Below are positions 1 through 8,243 of a stretch of 15,907 bases of DNA, piece by piece. The position numbers were made by a program, and so were the translations under genes. The stretch covers positions 1 to 15,907 of the forward strand of contig JASGFT010000114.1 in NCBI GenBank assembly GCA_047605425.1, written 5' to 3'. This stretch comes from JAKPAM01 sp047605425. Its GTDB lineage: Bacteria; Pseudomonadota; Gammaproteobacteria; Burkholderiales; Burkholderiaceae_E. The notes beneath the pieces were generated by a model that saw only the letters and a program-made list of their open reading frames with translations, was not told the origin of the DNA and searched no databases. Within the stretch, counting starts at the first letter, position 1. Every line of letters starts with the position of its first letter.

Positions 1-1723
1 CGGCCGCGCCCTCTTCGCCCCTGGCCGCCAGTTGCAGCTTGGCGGCTGCCGCGGAGCTCGCTTTTCGGTCCTCGATGATGCGGCCTTCGGCCATCCGCAC
101 CACGCGATCGGCCAGATGGAAATACCGGTCGTCGTGGGAGATCGCGATCACCAGGTGCCCGTTGGACTTCAGCTCGGGCAGCAGTTCGGTGTAGAACAGA
201 TGCCGGAAGGTCGGATCCTGATCGGCGGCCCACTCGTCGAATACCAGGATCGGACGCCCCTCCACATAGGCATGCACGAGCGCGAGCCGCTTGCGCTGGC
301 CGGTGGACAGGTCGAGCGTGCTGAACGTCCCGTCCTTGATGCTTACCTTGTGGGCGATCTCCAACCGTTCCAGGTACGTCAAGGCCTCCTCGGCCACACC
401 GACGCCGAGTTCGTCGACCTTGCCCGACAGCAGATCCTCGAACAGGTAGAAATCGGCGAAAACGGTGGTGAAGAGCTGACGGTAATCGTCGCGCGTCTCG
501 ACCGTCACCGGCACGCCGTCGATCAGGATCTCGCCGTCCTGAGGCGCATACAGGCCGAGCAAGACCTTGATGAGCGTCGTCTTGCCGGAGCCGTTGTCAC
601 CGACGATGAAGACGAGATCGCCGCGCTCGAAGCGCAGATTCACGGGGCCGAGGACGAAACCCGGGGCGGACGGGTCGGGCGCATCGAACGCGTAGCGCAC
701 GTCCCTGAGTTCGATCGACGAGTGCAGCGCTGCAGCACTCGTCGGTCGGCTCAGATGCAGGTGCGGCTCCGGATTCGTGAAATTGCCGGACAGATCGGCG
801 ATGCGCTGGAACGCCACCTTGGCGCGTCCGATCTCGGGCAAAGCGCCCAGGAGCTGGTCCACCGGCCCCTTGAGAAACAACAGCATCAGCACGAAACCGC
901 TGAGCACACCGGGCTCCGTCGGTCGGACCGACGCCCAGCCCAGGATCAGCGCGATCAGCAGAAAGTACAGCGCCGAACCGAATGCCGAAGCGATCACGTA
1001 CGTGTTGATCGCTCGGCTGTTGACGTCGCGGATCGCGGCGATCGTGCGTTCGACCTGCCCGGAGAGCAGGCGGGTGCGCCGCTCCCGATGCATGCGCAGT
1101 TCCTTCGCGCCGGCACTGATGTCCCGATAAGCCTTGTGCAGTTCCTCCTCATGTTCCCGGGCCTTCCAGAAGCCGGCGACCCCGCGGGCCTGCGCGAACA
1201 GTTGCAGCGCGCTTCCCAACACCAGCGCCACCATCAGAAAGCCGAACAGCCTGGGCGACAGGTAAGCCAGATAGCCCAGGCAGCCGGCAACCGTCACCGC
1301 GGCCACCAGCGTCGCGGCCAGATCGAAGATCACGTCGCTGATCATGTCGACGTCCTGCGTGAGCACCGGCATCAGCCGATGCGTCCGATATCGCTCCAGC
1401 GTATCGATCGGTGCCGACAGGATCTTCCGTGCCAAGTTCAGGCGTACCTCGCCGACCAGGCGCTGACCGATCCGATTGGTCGACACGTTCGAGATCGCCC
1501 GTCCGGCGAGCGCCGCCCCGCACAGGCCCACGAACGACAGCAGCACCTCGCCCGTCATCTCGCTGCCGCCGGAGAGCACGCGGTTGATCACCGCGAGCAG
1601 TGCCACGGTGGCTGCGCCCGCCCCCACCCCGGTCAGCGCCGACAGCACCATCCATGGCAGAAAAGGCCGCAGCAGTTGGAACAGTTCGCGCGCCTGGGTG
1701 CGCACGTTCGTCGAATACGCCAT
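1..1723 (-). CDS. pvdE: Cyclic-peptide siderophore ABC exporter, fused membrane and ATPase domains (PvdE/SyrD-like), partial
   Basis: An inner-membrane half-transporter with fused ATPase, of the cyclic-peptide exporter family that moves pyoverdine-type precursors into the periplasm. The start is the ATG whose complement is at 1721-1723, preceded by AGG about eight bases upstream. About 574 codons are open and no stop is reached, so the C-terminus lies beyond the left edge. The first ~330 residues are hydrophobic (exporter transmembrane domain). The ATPase domain shows Walker A GDNGSGKTT near residue 374, signature LSTGQRKRL near 471, Walker B ILVFDEWAADQDP near 493 and the H-loop ISHDD near 525. 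The DEWAADQDP form is typical of this family. The visible C-terminus is alanine-rich (SSAAAAKLQLAARGEEGAA). It follows the acylase gene after 62 bases and is probably the third gene of a minus-strand operon. The substrate is inferred from context. Confidence 0.9.
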   Translation of the reverse strand, partial: MAYSTNVRTQARELFQLLRPFLPWMVLSALTGVGAGAATVALLAVINRVLSGGSEMTGEVLLSFVGLCGAALAGRAISNVSTNRIGQRLVGEVRLNLARKILSAPIDTLERYRTHRLMPVLTQDVDMISDVIFDLAATLVAAVTVAGCLGYLAYLSPRLFGFLMVALVLGSALQLFAQARGVAGFWKAREHEEELHKAYRDISAGAKELRMHRERRTRLLSGQVERTIAAIRDVNSRAINTYVIASAFGSALYFLLIALILGWASVRPTEPGVLSGFVLMLLFLKGPVDQLLGALPEIGRAKVAFQRIADLSGNFTNPEPHLHLSRPTSAAALHSSIELRDVRYAFDAPDPSAPGFVLGPVNLRFERGDLVFIVGDNGSGKTTLIKVLLGLYAPQDGEILIDGVPVTVETRDDYRQLFTTVFADFYLFEDLLSGKVDELGVGVAEEALTYLERLEIAHKVSIKDGTFSTLDLSTGQRKRLALVHAYVEGRPILVFDEWAADQDPTFRHLFYTELLPELKSNGHLVIAISHDDRYFHLADRVVRMAEGRIIEDRKASSAAAAKLQLAARGEEGAA

Positions 1724-1762
1724 GCTAGGACCTCGTCCTGTCGTTGATCGATTGTCTGATCC

Positions 1763-1787
1763 GAATCCGCATCGGCTGGCCGGATTC
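1763..1787 (-). other. Intercistronic hairpin between acylase and exporter genes
   Basis: A perfect 7-bp inverted repeat, GAATCCG at 1763-1769 and CGGATTC at 1781-1787, is separated by 11 bases and sits over the end of the acylase reading frame. No T-run follows in the direction of transcription, so it is more likely an mRNA-stability or attenuation element within the operon than a terminator. It could also be chance. Confidence 0.3.
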
Positions 1788-4230
1788 AGCGCTGCAAGAC
1801 GGTGCGGGTGAGCTGCGGATCGCGCCGGATGTCGGCCTCTCGGAACGGGAACGGCAACCAGTCCTTGCGCGAATAACGGGCCACGGGCGCGCTTCCCGGT
1901 CCGCCGCTGACCGCGCGCTCGTCCTCACCATGAGCCAGCAACGTGTGCGCATCGACGCCGTCGGCGCCGAAGCGCACGACCTGCAGATAGCTGTTGGAGA
2001 TCACGTTCGGTCCCATCCGGTAACCCCCCTCCTCGGGACAGGCCGTGGTGAAGTAGCCGATGTCGCCGCAGCCGCCATAGACCGGCCAACGGCGGCCGCC
2101 GCTGAACACCACGCGCTGGCTGCCGGGCGCCGCATCGAGCGCGATCCCGTTGGCGCTCAGGCTCGCGATCGCCGCGGCCAGCGCTTTGGCGGCGCCGCGT
2201 TCGTCGAGCGCCGGCGCCGAAGGCGTCGTCAACGGCGCCTGCGTGGAGAACGGGATCTTGTAGAGCTTGTCCTGCGCCACTTTCTGAAGCTCTTGCCAGA
2301 ACGCATCCCACAGCAGCGCGCCGCGATCGTCGACCTCTCCGGTATTACCCCATACGCGCAAGATGTCGCAGGCCCTGGCTTCTTCCGCGTCGTCGGCGCC
2401 CCTGCCAGAAGCGCGGGGACAGGCCTGATCGAGCAGCGTCTGCTTGAATTGTTCGGCCGAGTACACGCGCGAGGCCAGCGCGTCGCGCATCACCGAGCGG
2501 CTGAGCGCCGCCGAAGACGGGGCGCCCTCTTCGAGCAGGGCAATCGCGATCTGGTGCCCGAGCCGTCCACGAATGCGCAGCGCCGACTTTTCTTCTCCCA
2601 GCAGTTCGGGGAATCCTTCCAGCGGCTGGTAGATGTTGGCGAGCCAGTGGCTGTCGTTCATGTTGGCAACGTAATCGTCGCGCAGCAGGCCCGGCAATCG
2701 CCCGGCGGGCATGGCGCCTGCCTGCGCCGCGTCGGCGTCGATACGCCAAGTACAGTGGGATCGACTCCCGTCGAGAAACGGCGTACGGGAATCGAACTGC
2801 GCGAATGCCTGGGCGAGCGGCGCCACACAGGCCTTACGGAAGTCGTCCGGCACGTCGGGAACCGCCCCGATATCCGCGTACCAGACTCGCCCATCGCCCT
2901 TGCCGATCGCGACGGTGTTCACCCACGGCATCGCGGCCTCACGGCGCTGAATGGCCACGAACTCGTCGAGCGAACCGGCCCGGCCCCACTCGAGAAAGTT
3001 CCGGTAGCTGCGCCAGTTGTCGGCATTGACGTCGCGCACCGCGATCGCCCGCGCGTCGGACCATCCGAGCGCCGGATGAAGGTGCGCCAGGTCGACGATC
3101 GGACCGAACCGCGAGGTATAGAGCGTGCGGGTGACCCGGCGAACACGTCCGCGCCCTTGCGCCACGTCGACGGTGACGCGGCGAGCCTGCATCGGCTCCG
3201 CGACGCCGTCGACCAGGTAGCGATGGGCGTCCGCCGGATCGAGCGCCAGTTGGAACAGGCCGAAGCGCCGCGCGCTCGACACCGTATGGCTCCACGCCAC
3301 GTGCTCGTTGAAACCGATCATCACCAGCGGGACGCCGAGAAAACCCACGCCGGCGACGTTCAACTGCCCCGGGATCGTGAGCTGCATCTGGTAGAAGCGA
3401 TCCGGCCCCCCCCAGAACCAATGCGGATTGCCCAGCAGCACCGCGCCGTCGCCGCCGGTAGCCTGTCGGCCCCACGCGATCGCGTTGCTGCCCAGCTCCG
3501 CGTGCACGCCCAGGTTGTTGGCCAGTCGCGTGCGCAGCGCGTCCGTATCCGCGGCGTCGCTTTCGCGAGCCGCGCCCGGCGCCGCGTTGACGATGTCGGG
3601 CAGGAACTGCAGGTAGCCCGCCATCAGTTGCACCGCATACATCCGGCGGAAAACGTCCTGGGGCACGATCGGCCTCAGCCACCGCGCGTTCAGGCAACCG
3701 CGCCCCGCTCCCCGCGAAGGGTGTGCCCTGATCTCGCGCAGTCGACGGTTATAGCCGTCCGCGTAGCCCTCGGCGAGAGCGATCAGTTCGGCGGGCTGCT
3801 CGGCGCGCAAGCGAGCGACGGTGGACGCATCCGCGAAGGCCGAGAAGAAGAAATCGGAGTCGATGTTCTTCGCTCGCCCCATGCTCGAGTCCAGCGCAGG
3901 ACGCTGGTCCGCACCGAAGAACAGCGATCGCTTCCCCTCGTAGGTGACGAACGCCTCGGCGAGCGTGCACAACGCGTCTTGGGCCTGGGCGAAGCCCACC
4001 CCCACGCCGAGGCCCCGCCAGTCATCGGCGCGGATGTGCGGAATGCCGTCGGTAGTGCGGCGAATCTCGATGGCGCGCGTCGCCGAACCCGGCGCCCCGT
4101 TCGATGCGCCGCGCGCATGGACCGCCGTGCTCGCCACGATGCCGAACGAGGCCGCCAGCACGATCGCCAAGCCCCGCAACCGCGATCGCAACCGCGATCG
4201 CGCCCAGGCGTGGGGACGCTCACGCCGCAT
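1786..4230 (-). CDS. pvdQ: Periplasmic Ntn-hydrolase acylase, PvdQ-like (siderophore precursor deacylase / acyl-homoserine lactone acylase family)
   Basis: An 814-residue penicillin-amidase-family enzyme. In Pseudomonas, PvdQ removes the fatty-acid tail from the pyoverdine precursor in the periplasm and can also cleave acyl-homoserine lactones. The N-terminus has arginines, a hydrophobic stretch (LAIVLAASFGIVASTAVHA) and a likely signal cleavage near residue 39. Self-processing is expected at Gly247-Ser248 in LGSNAIAWG, giving Ser248 as beta-chain residue 1. His270 (GNPH) and Val317 (HTVS) fall at beta 23 and beta 70, the positions used by PvdQ. An Asn in NMNDSHW near 525 fits the catalytic Asn. 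It is slightly longer than the ~760-residue family norm. Its start overlaps the end of the formyltransferase gene by 11 bases, with GGAG seven bases before the ATG, so translational coupling is likely. The siderophore role is inferred from neighbours; quorum-signal cleavage is the alternative. Confidence 0.92.
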   Translation of the reverse strand: MRRERPHAWARSRLRSRLRGLAIVLAASFGIVASTAVHARGASNGAPGSATRAIEIRRTTDGIPHIRADDWRGLGVGVGFAQAQDALCTLAEAFVTYEGKRSLFFGADQRPALDSSMGRAKNIDSDFFFSAFADASTVARLRAEQPAELIALAEGYADGYNRRLREIRAHPSRGAGRGCLNARWLRPIVPQDVFRRMYAVQLMAGYLQFLPDIVNAAPGAARESDAADTDALRTRLANNLGVHAELGSNAIAWGRQATGGDGAVLLGNPHWFWGGPDRFYQMQLTIPGQLNVAGVGFLGVPLVMIGFNEHVAWSHTVSSARRFGLFQLALDPADAHRYLVDGVAEPMQARRVTVDVAQGRGRVRRVTRTLYTSRFGPIVDLAHLHPALGWSDARAIAVRDVNADNWRSYRNFLEWGRAGSLDEFVAIQRREAAMPWVNTVAIGKGDGRVWYADIGAVPDVPDDFRKACVAPLAQAFAQFDSRTPFLDGSRSHCTWRIDADAAQAGAMPAGRLPGLLRDDYVANMNDSHWLANIYQPLEGFPELLGEEKSALRIRGRLGHQIAIALLEEGAPSSAALSRSVMRDALASRVYSAEQFKQTLLDQACPRASGRGADDAEEARACDILRVWGNTGEVDDRGALLWDAFWQELQKVAQDKLYKIPFSTQAPLTTPSAPALDERGAAKALAAAIASLSANGIALDAAPGSQRVVFSGGRRWPVYGGCGDIGYFTTACPEEGGYRMGPNVISNSYLQVVRFGADGVDAHTLLAHGEDERAVSGGPGSAPVARYSRKDWLPFPFREADIRRDPQLTRTVLQR
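4176..4199 (-). repeat. Two tandem 12-bp units inside the acylase signal-peptide coding region
   Basis: The unit GCAACCGCGATC occurs at 4176-4187 and again at 4188-4199. On the coding strand it encodes the doubled RSRLRSRL just before the signal-peptide hydrophobic core. It adds positive charge to the n-region and could vary in copy number by slippage without shifting frame. Confidence 0.7.
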
Positions 4231-5068
4231 GGATCGCTCCGTATTCGGCCTCGACGACCTTGGCCAGCCCTATCGCCAACGCCGGAAAGAGGCTGCGCTG
4301 AAAGTTGTTCCAGCGCAGTTCGAGGATGGTGTCCTCGGGATCGACGTCGGTGGCCAGGACCTCGGCCACCACCTCGCCGGAATCGATGCCGTTATCGACG
4401 TAATGGAACGACGCGCCGGTCTTGCCGATCACCGGCACCGGCACCTTGCGCATGGTCTGCCAGTCGACCACCTTCTCGCCACGCGCGCCGTACAGCGCAT
4501 CGAGCGTCGCATAGGCACCTCGGCGCTCGTACAGCGAGCCCTCGCGCGTGATCCCGGGATGGATGTTGTAGATGCGCCGATGAAACGGCGCGCCGGGCCG
4601 CACGAGTTCATCGAGGATGACGAGCAGCCCATCGAGCACGACGATGTCGGCGTCCAGCGCGCGCAGCCTGGCGAGCAGCCGCTCCTCGAATTCGTGCTTG
4701 CCCGCGCGCCGGCCGGGATCGTTCAGCGGCAACCGCCGGTAGGTCGAGGGCTCGGCGAGCAGCAGATCGTCGAGTACGCGGCCCTGGACCGACAGGCCCT
4801 GCGGATAGAACCAGCGCGCCCCGGACCGAGGCGAGAAGCCGTAGTCCGCCAGCTTCGCCCGATCCGACGCGTTGCCCTCGTCATCGTCGAAGATCACTCC
4901 TTCGAGCGAAACGCTCCGGCCAAGCGGACCGTCGTCGAGCAGCGCGGCCAGGTGTTCGATCGGCGAGGCCATGTATTTCGATCCGCCCCTGTACGCGATG
5001 TACTGGCCGGCCCGGTCTGCGGCGGCATTTCTCAAAGACCAGATGTAAACGAGGCGCTTCTTCGACAT
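4220..5068 (-). CDS. pvdF: N5-hydroxyornithine formyltransferase, PvdF-like
   Basis: A 282-residue formyltransferase-fold enzyme, matching the length expected for PvdF-type enzymes. These transfer a formyl group from 10-formyl-tetrahydrofolate to N5-hydroxyornithine, making the hydroxamate iron ligand. The formyltransferase catalytic signature is visible: Asn168 and His170 in YNIHPGITREGSLYERRGAY, and Asp229 in VDNGIDSGEV. The region VVLDGLLVILDEL (about 143-155) is the typical strand and loop before it. The start at 5068 is supported by AAGGA seven bases upstream. It is first in a minus-strand operon with the acylase and exporter and is driven from the divergent control region at 5125-5148. 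The monooxygenase that would supply its substrate is divergently transcribed next door. Another formyl- or acyltransferase specificity is possible, but the neighbour makes hydroxyornithine the best guess. Confidence 0.88.
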   Translation of the reverse strand: MSKKRLVYIWSLRNAAADRAGQYIAYRGGSKYMASPIEHLAALLDDGPLGRSVSLEGVIFDDDEGNASDRAKLADYGFSPRSGARWFYPQGLSVQGRVLDDLLLAEPSTYRRLPLNDPGRRAGKHEFEERLLARLRALDADIVVLDGLLVILDELVRPGAPFHRRIYNIHPGITREGSLYERRGAYATLDALYGARGEKVVDWQTMRKVPVPVIGKTGASFHYVDNGIDSGEVVAEVLATDVDPEDTILELRWNNFQRSLFPALAIGLAKVVEAEYGAIHAA

Positions 5069-5124
5069 GGTCGGTCCTTAGGAGGCTATCGGACTATGGC
5101 GCCATCAGGCGTGTTACTCCGTTG

Positions 5125-5148
5125 ACGCGAAAGCCTCGCGTTTGTTTA
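5125..5148 (-). promoter_or_regulatory. PvdS-box-like ECF promoter for the formyltransferase operon
   Basis: On the minus strand TAAAC (5148 to 5144) is followed by exactly 16 bases and then CGT (5127 to 5125). This is the layout of the Pseudomonas iron-starvation box TAAAT-N16-CGT. It predicts a transcript start near 5117 and a leader of about 50 bases. Its mirror-image partner on the plus strand has the same spacing. Confidence 0.6.
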
Positions 5149-5172
5149 AGCGCTGCCGACTAAACAAGCGCG
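5137..5172. repeat. 12-bp inverted repeat formed by the two divergent -35 regions
   Basis: CGCGTTTGTTTA (5137-5148) and TAAACAAGCGCG (5161-5172) are inverted copies with one mismatch and a 12-base spacer. Each arm carries the TAAAC element of one promoter, so the symmetry is most simply explained by two head-to-head promoters. A dimeric repressor or activator could also use the site. Confidence 0.7.
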
Positions 5173-5184
5173 GACATGACGCGT
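5161..5184 (+). promoter_or_regulatory. PvdS-box-like ECF promoter for the monooxygenase-aminotransferase operon
   Basis: TAAAC (5161-5165), exactly 16 bases, then CGT (5182-5184, in CGTCTT). Transcription would start near 5191, leaving a leader of about 40 bases before the ATG at 5233. The CGTCTT segment is the same as in the two promoters at 10074 and 12505. Confidence 0.62.
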
Positions 5185-5232
5185 CTTAGCCAGTAGTTGC
5201 ATCCATCAGAACCATCCCGCGAGGATCCTCAC

Positions 5233-6531
5233 ATGCATATCCATGACCTGATCGGGATCGGCTTCGGGCCGTCCAACATCGCTTTGGCCATCGCTCTCGA
5301 AGAGGCGCAGCAGGGGGCGCACCCGCTCGATGCATTCTTCATCGAGAAGCAGCCGGCGTTCGCGTGGCACCCCGGGATGCTGCTCGATCACGCGCACATG
5401 CAGATCTGCTACCTGAAGGACCTGGCGACGCTGCGCAATCCGCGCAGCCGGTTCACCTTCGTGAACTACCTGCACGAGCAAGGACGGCTGCCGGCCTTCA
5501 TCAACCTCAAGACGTTCTACCCGAGCCGCCGCGAGTTCAGCGACTATCTCGGCTGGGCGGCGCGGCAGTTCGAAGACATCTGCGCCTACGGCGAAGAAGT
5601 GGTCGAGGTGCTTCCCGAAGGCCAGGACAGCCGCGTGCACCATCTGCGCGTGCGCTCGCGCAACCGCCAGGGTCACACCCAGGACCGCCTGGCCCGCAAT
5701 CTGGTCATCAGCGTCGGCGGTACGGCCCGGGTGCCGGAGTGCTTCCGGCCGCTGGCCGGCGAGCCGCGCATCTTCCACTCGAACGGGTACCTGGGTGCCA
5801 TCTCCGCGCTGCCGAACGCGCGCAAGGTCGCGGTGATCGGCGCGGGCCAGAGCGCGGCCGAGATCTTCATGCACCTGCATGACCGCGACGTGCCGACCGA
5901 GGTCGATCTGATCATGCGCGCGCGGGCGATGCGGCCATCGGACGACAGTCCGTTCGTGAACCGGATCTTCGATGCGGACTTCACCGATCACGTGTTCGAG
6001 CAGGACGAGCCCACGCGTGCCGCCCTGCTGCAGGAGTTCCGGCACACGAACTACGCGGTGCCCGATCTCGAATTGATCCAGCAGATCTACAAGATCCTCT
6101 ACGAGCAAAGCGTCGCCGGCAGCGAACGACATCGTCTGCTGCATCGACACGATGTCGTGACGGTTCACGCAGGACCGGACGGCGTCGAGCTGGTGCTGCG
6201 CGATCTGGATCGAAACGACGAGTTCAGCCGCCGCTACGACGCCGTCGTGCTGGCGACCGGTTACGAGCGGCTGACCCACAAGTCCATCCTGGCGCCGATC
6301 GCGCCTTACCTGAGCAATCTGAGCGTCGACCGCAGCTACCGTGTCCAGGCTTCCGCGGACTTCAGGCCGGCCGTGTTCCTGCAGGGCGCCTGCGAGAACA
6401 GCCACGGTCTGAGCGACACGCTGCTGTCGGTAACCCCGATCCGGGTACGCGAGATCCTGCAGGCGCTGACGCCTGCCACCGCGCAGCGATCCAATGCCGG
6501 CGCCGAAAAACGCGTGGCGCTCGCCGGGTGA
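5233..6531 (+). CDS. pvdA: L-ornithine N5-monooxygenase, PvdA-like
   Basis: A 432-residue FAD- and NADPH-dependent N-hydroxylating monooxygenase that hydroxylates the side-chain amine of ornithine, the first step to a hydroxamate ligand; PvdA itself is 443 residues. The FAD motif GIGFGPSN is at residues 7-14. A substrate/flavin segment KDLATLRNPRSRFTFVNYL follows near 62-80, the NADPH motif VAVIGAGQSAAEIF near 199-212, and the family ATGYE motif near 341. The ATG at 5233 was chosen over an in-frame one at 5197 because GAGG at 5221-5224 lies eight bases before it and the protein then starts directly at the FAD fold. The upstream ATG would also sit within a few bases of the predicted transcript start. 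The aminotransferase follows after 43 bases in the same operon. Lysine as substrate is the main alternative; the adjacent PvdF-like gene favours ornithine. Confidence 0.93.
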   Translation: MHIHDLIGIGFGPSNIALAIALEEAQQGAHPLDAFFIEKQPAFAWHPGMLLDHAHMQICYLKDLATLRNPRSRFTFVNYLHEQGRLPAFINLKTFYPSRREFSDYLGWAARQFEDICAYGEEVVEVLPEGQDSRVHHLRVRSRNRQGHTQDRLARNLVISVGGTARVPECFRPLAGEPRIFHSNGYLGAISALPNARKVAVIGAGQSAAEIFMHLHDRDVPTEVDLIMRARAMRPSDDSPFVNRIFDADFTDHVFEQDEPTRAALLQEFRHTNYAVPDLELIQQIYKILYEQSVAGSERHRLLHRHDVVTVHAGPDGVELVLRDLDRNDEFSRRYDAVVLATGYERLTHKSILAPIAPYLSNLSVDRSYRVQASADFRPAVFLQGACENSHGLSDTLLSVTPIRVREILQALTPATAQRSNAGAEKRVALAG

Positions 6532-6574
6532 CCGCGGAACGCCTTCACTGACCGAACTCTCTACGGAGCCCGAG

Positions 6575-8047
6575 ATGGATCATTCCGCGGCGCGACGCGC
6601 CTCCGCCCTGGCAAGCGAGCTGTCCAGGCGGCACCTCGCCCTCACTCAACCGTACGATCTGAGCTCGCACGCCATCCTCGAACGCCAAGCCCGTCAGGAG
6701 TCCAACGCGCGCAGCTATCCGCGCCGACTGCCGCTGGTGCTCAAGCGCGCCGCCGGCGTGTACGTCGAGGACATCGAAGGCCGGGTCTTCATCGACTGCC
6801 TGGCCGGCGCGGGCACCCTGGCGCTGGGGCACAACCATCCGGTGGTCATCGAAGCGATCGGTGCGGCGCTGGACGCAGGCCTGCCGCTGCACACGCTGGA
6901 CCTGAGCACGCCGGTCAAGGACCGCTTCGTGCAGGATCTGTTCGACGTCTTGCCCGGCGACTTCGCGCGCAAGGCCAAGGTTCAATTTTGCGGGCCGTCG
7001 GGCGCGGATGCGATCGAAGCGGCCGCCAAACTCGTCAAGACGGCAACGGGCCGCGGCACGCTGCTCGCATTTCAGGGCGCGTACCACGGCATGACCCAGG
7101 CCACCCTCCAACTGATGGGCAGCCTCGGACCGAAGGTACCGCTCAACGGCATTCTCACCGGCGTACAGTTCCTGCCGTACCCGTACGATTACCGCTGCCC
7201 GATGGGTCTGCGCGGCGACGCCGGCGCGCAGGCCGGGCTGCGCTACATCGAGTCGGTACTAAGCGATCCCGAAGGGGGTGTACCTGCCCCCGCGGGACTG
7301 ATCCTCGAAGCGGTCCAGGGCGAAGGCGGTGTCATCCCCGCCCCCGCGGCCTGGCTGCAGAAGCTCCGGGCGCTCACGGCGGCCACGGACGTGCCGCTGA
7401 TCCTCGACGAAGTGCAAAGCGGCTTCGGCCGCACCGGCAAGATGTTCGCCTTCGAACACGCGGGGATCACACCCGACGTCGTCGCGCTGTCCAAGGCCAT
7501 CGGCGGCGGCCTGCCGCTGGCGGTCATCGTCTACCAAGGCGAGCTCGACCAGTGGAAGCCGGGAGCACACGCCGGAACGTTCCGCGGCAACCAACTGGCG
7601 ATGGCGGCCGGCTCGGCAACGATTCGCTTCATTCGCGACGAGGGGCTGACGGGCCGCGCGCGCGAACTGGGCGGACGCCTGTCGTCGGCGCTCGAAGAAC
7701 TGAAGGCAGCCTGCCCGCTGATCGGCGACGTACGCGGGCGCGGCTTGATGCTCGGTGCCGAGATCGTCGAGCCCTCGGGCGCCCTGGACGCCCACGGCTA
7801 TCCGGCCGCGGCCCCGGCTCTCGCCCGCACGATCCAGCAGGAGTGCCTGCGCCGCGGCTTGATCCTCGAACTCGGCGGCCGTCACGGCTGCGTGGTGCGC
7901 TTCCTGCCGCCGCTGACCATCACCGAATGCGAACTCGATCGCGCCGTCGACATCTTCGGCCAGTCGTTGCGCGCCGCGACGAAAACCATCCGAAACGAGT
8001 CCGTGAACGCGACGCATGAGACTGTGGAACTCGGCGCTCCCATCTAG
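6575..8047 (+). CDS. pvdH: L-2,4-diaminobutyrate:2-oxoglutarate aminotransferase, PvdH-like
   Basis: A 490-residue class-III PLP-dependent aminotransferase. PvdH-type enzymes convert aspartate semialdehyde to L-2,4-diaminobutyrate, a building block of pyoverdine and other peptide siderophores. Visible PLP-fold landmarks are CGPSGADA (about 139-146), GAYHGMT, EAVQGEGG, Asp278 in ILDEVQSGFGRTG, which contacts the PLP ring nitrogen, and the PLP-binding Lys307 in ALSKAIGGG. The start at 6575 has GGAG six bases upstream; the frame extends further back, but only into the end of the monooxygenase gene. The C-terminal ~25 residues after the conserved fold look variable. It lies 43 bases after the monooxygenase gene and should share its promoter. 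Ectoine-type diaminobutyrate aminotransferases are homologous; the siderophore context argues for PvdH. Confidence 0.88.
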   Translation: MDHSAARRASALASELSRRHLALTQPYDLSSHAILERQARQESNARSYPRRLPLVLKRAAGVYVEDIEGRVFIDCLAGAGTLALGHNHPVVIEAIGAALDAGLPLHTLDLSTPVKDRFVQDLFDVLPGDFARKAKVQFCGPSGADAIEAAAKLVKTATGRGTLLAFQGAYHGMTQATLQLMGSLGPKVPLNGILTGVQFLPYPYDYRCPMGLRGDAGAQAGLRYIESVLSDPEGGVPAPAGLILEAVQGEGGVIPAPAAWLQKLRALTAATDVPLILDEVQSGFGRTGKMFAFEHAGITPDVVALSKAIGGGLPLAVIVYQGELDQWKPGAHAGTFRGNQLAMAAGSATIRFIRDEGLTGRARELGGRLSSALEELKAACPLIGDVRGRGLMLGAEIVEPSGALDAHGYPAAAPALARTIQQECLRRGLILELGGRHGCVVRFLPPLTITECELDRAVDIFGQSLRAATKTIRNESVNATHETVELGAPI

Positions 8048-8243
8048 GCGGCACTAAGGCCGGACGCCGATACAGCCTCGGTCAAGCCGATCGTCCCTGA
8101 CGCTCATAGTAGCCAGCGTCGATGCGGACATGGTAGGATCTTGCGGAAAGTGTCCTCCCCGTCAACGCCGCGTTTCTGATCTGCCTGAGCCCTCTCGACG
8201 CCCGTTGGCGGGGTGTCCATCAAGTTGAGGTTTTGGCCGGATC

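Noticed and set aside
32..1747. Long plus-strand open frame of 571 codons
   Set aside because: It is opposite the ABC exporter, is rich in Arg, Gln and His as expected for a GC-rich antisense frame, and has no recognisable domain; the minus strand shows all ATPase motifs.
1744..4551. Plus-strand open frame of 935 codons over the acylase
   Set aside because: Arg-rich antisense shadow without domains; the minus-strand frame has a signal peptide and the catalytic Ser/His/Val/Asn pattern of an Ntn acylase.
5197..5232. Upstream in-frame ATG for the monooxygenase
   Set aside because: It has no ribosome site and lies almost at the predicted transcript start, and the family begins at the FAD motif reached from the ATG at 5233.
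5206..6405. Minus-strand open frame of 399 codons over the monooxygenase
   Set aside because: Antisense shadow; the plus strand carries GFGPSN, GAGQSAAEIF and ATGYE.
6494..6574. Upstream extension of the aminotransferase into the monooxygenase gene
   Set aside because: GGAG six bases before the ATG at 6575 and non-conserved extra residues favour the later start.
7278..7283. GTGTAC inside the aminotransferase gene as another ECF promoter
   Set aside because: No CGT follows at the 16-base spacing.
8071..8094. TACAG-N16-CGT upstream of fecI as a promoter
   Set aside because: The -35 element mismatches both classes and the fecI start is about 140 bases further on; chance CGT spacing is likely in GC-rich DNA.
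8126..8155. GGACA/TGTCC inverted repeat upstream of fecI
   Set aside because: Only five bases per arm with a 20-base spacer; not distinguishable from chance.
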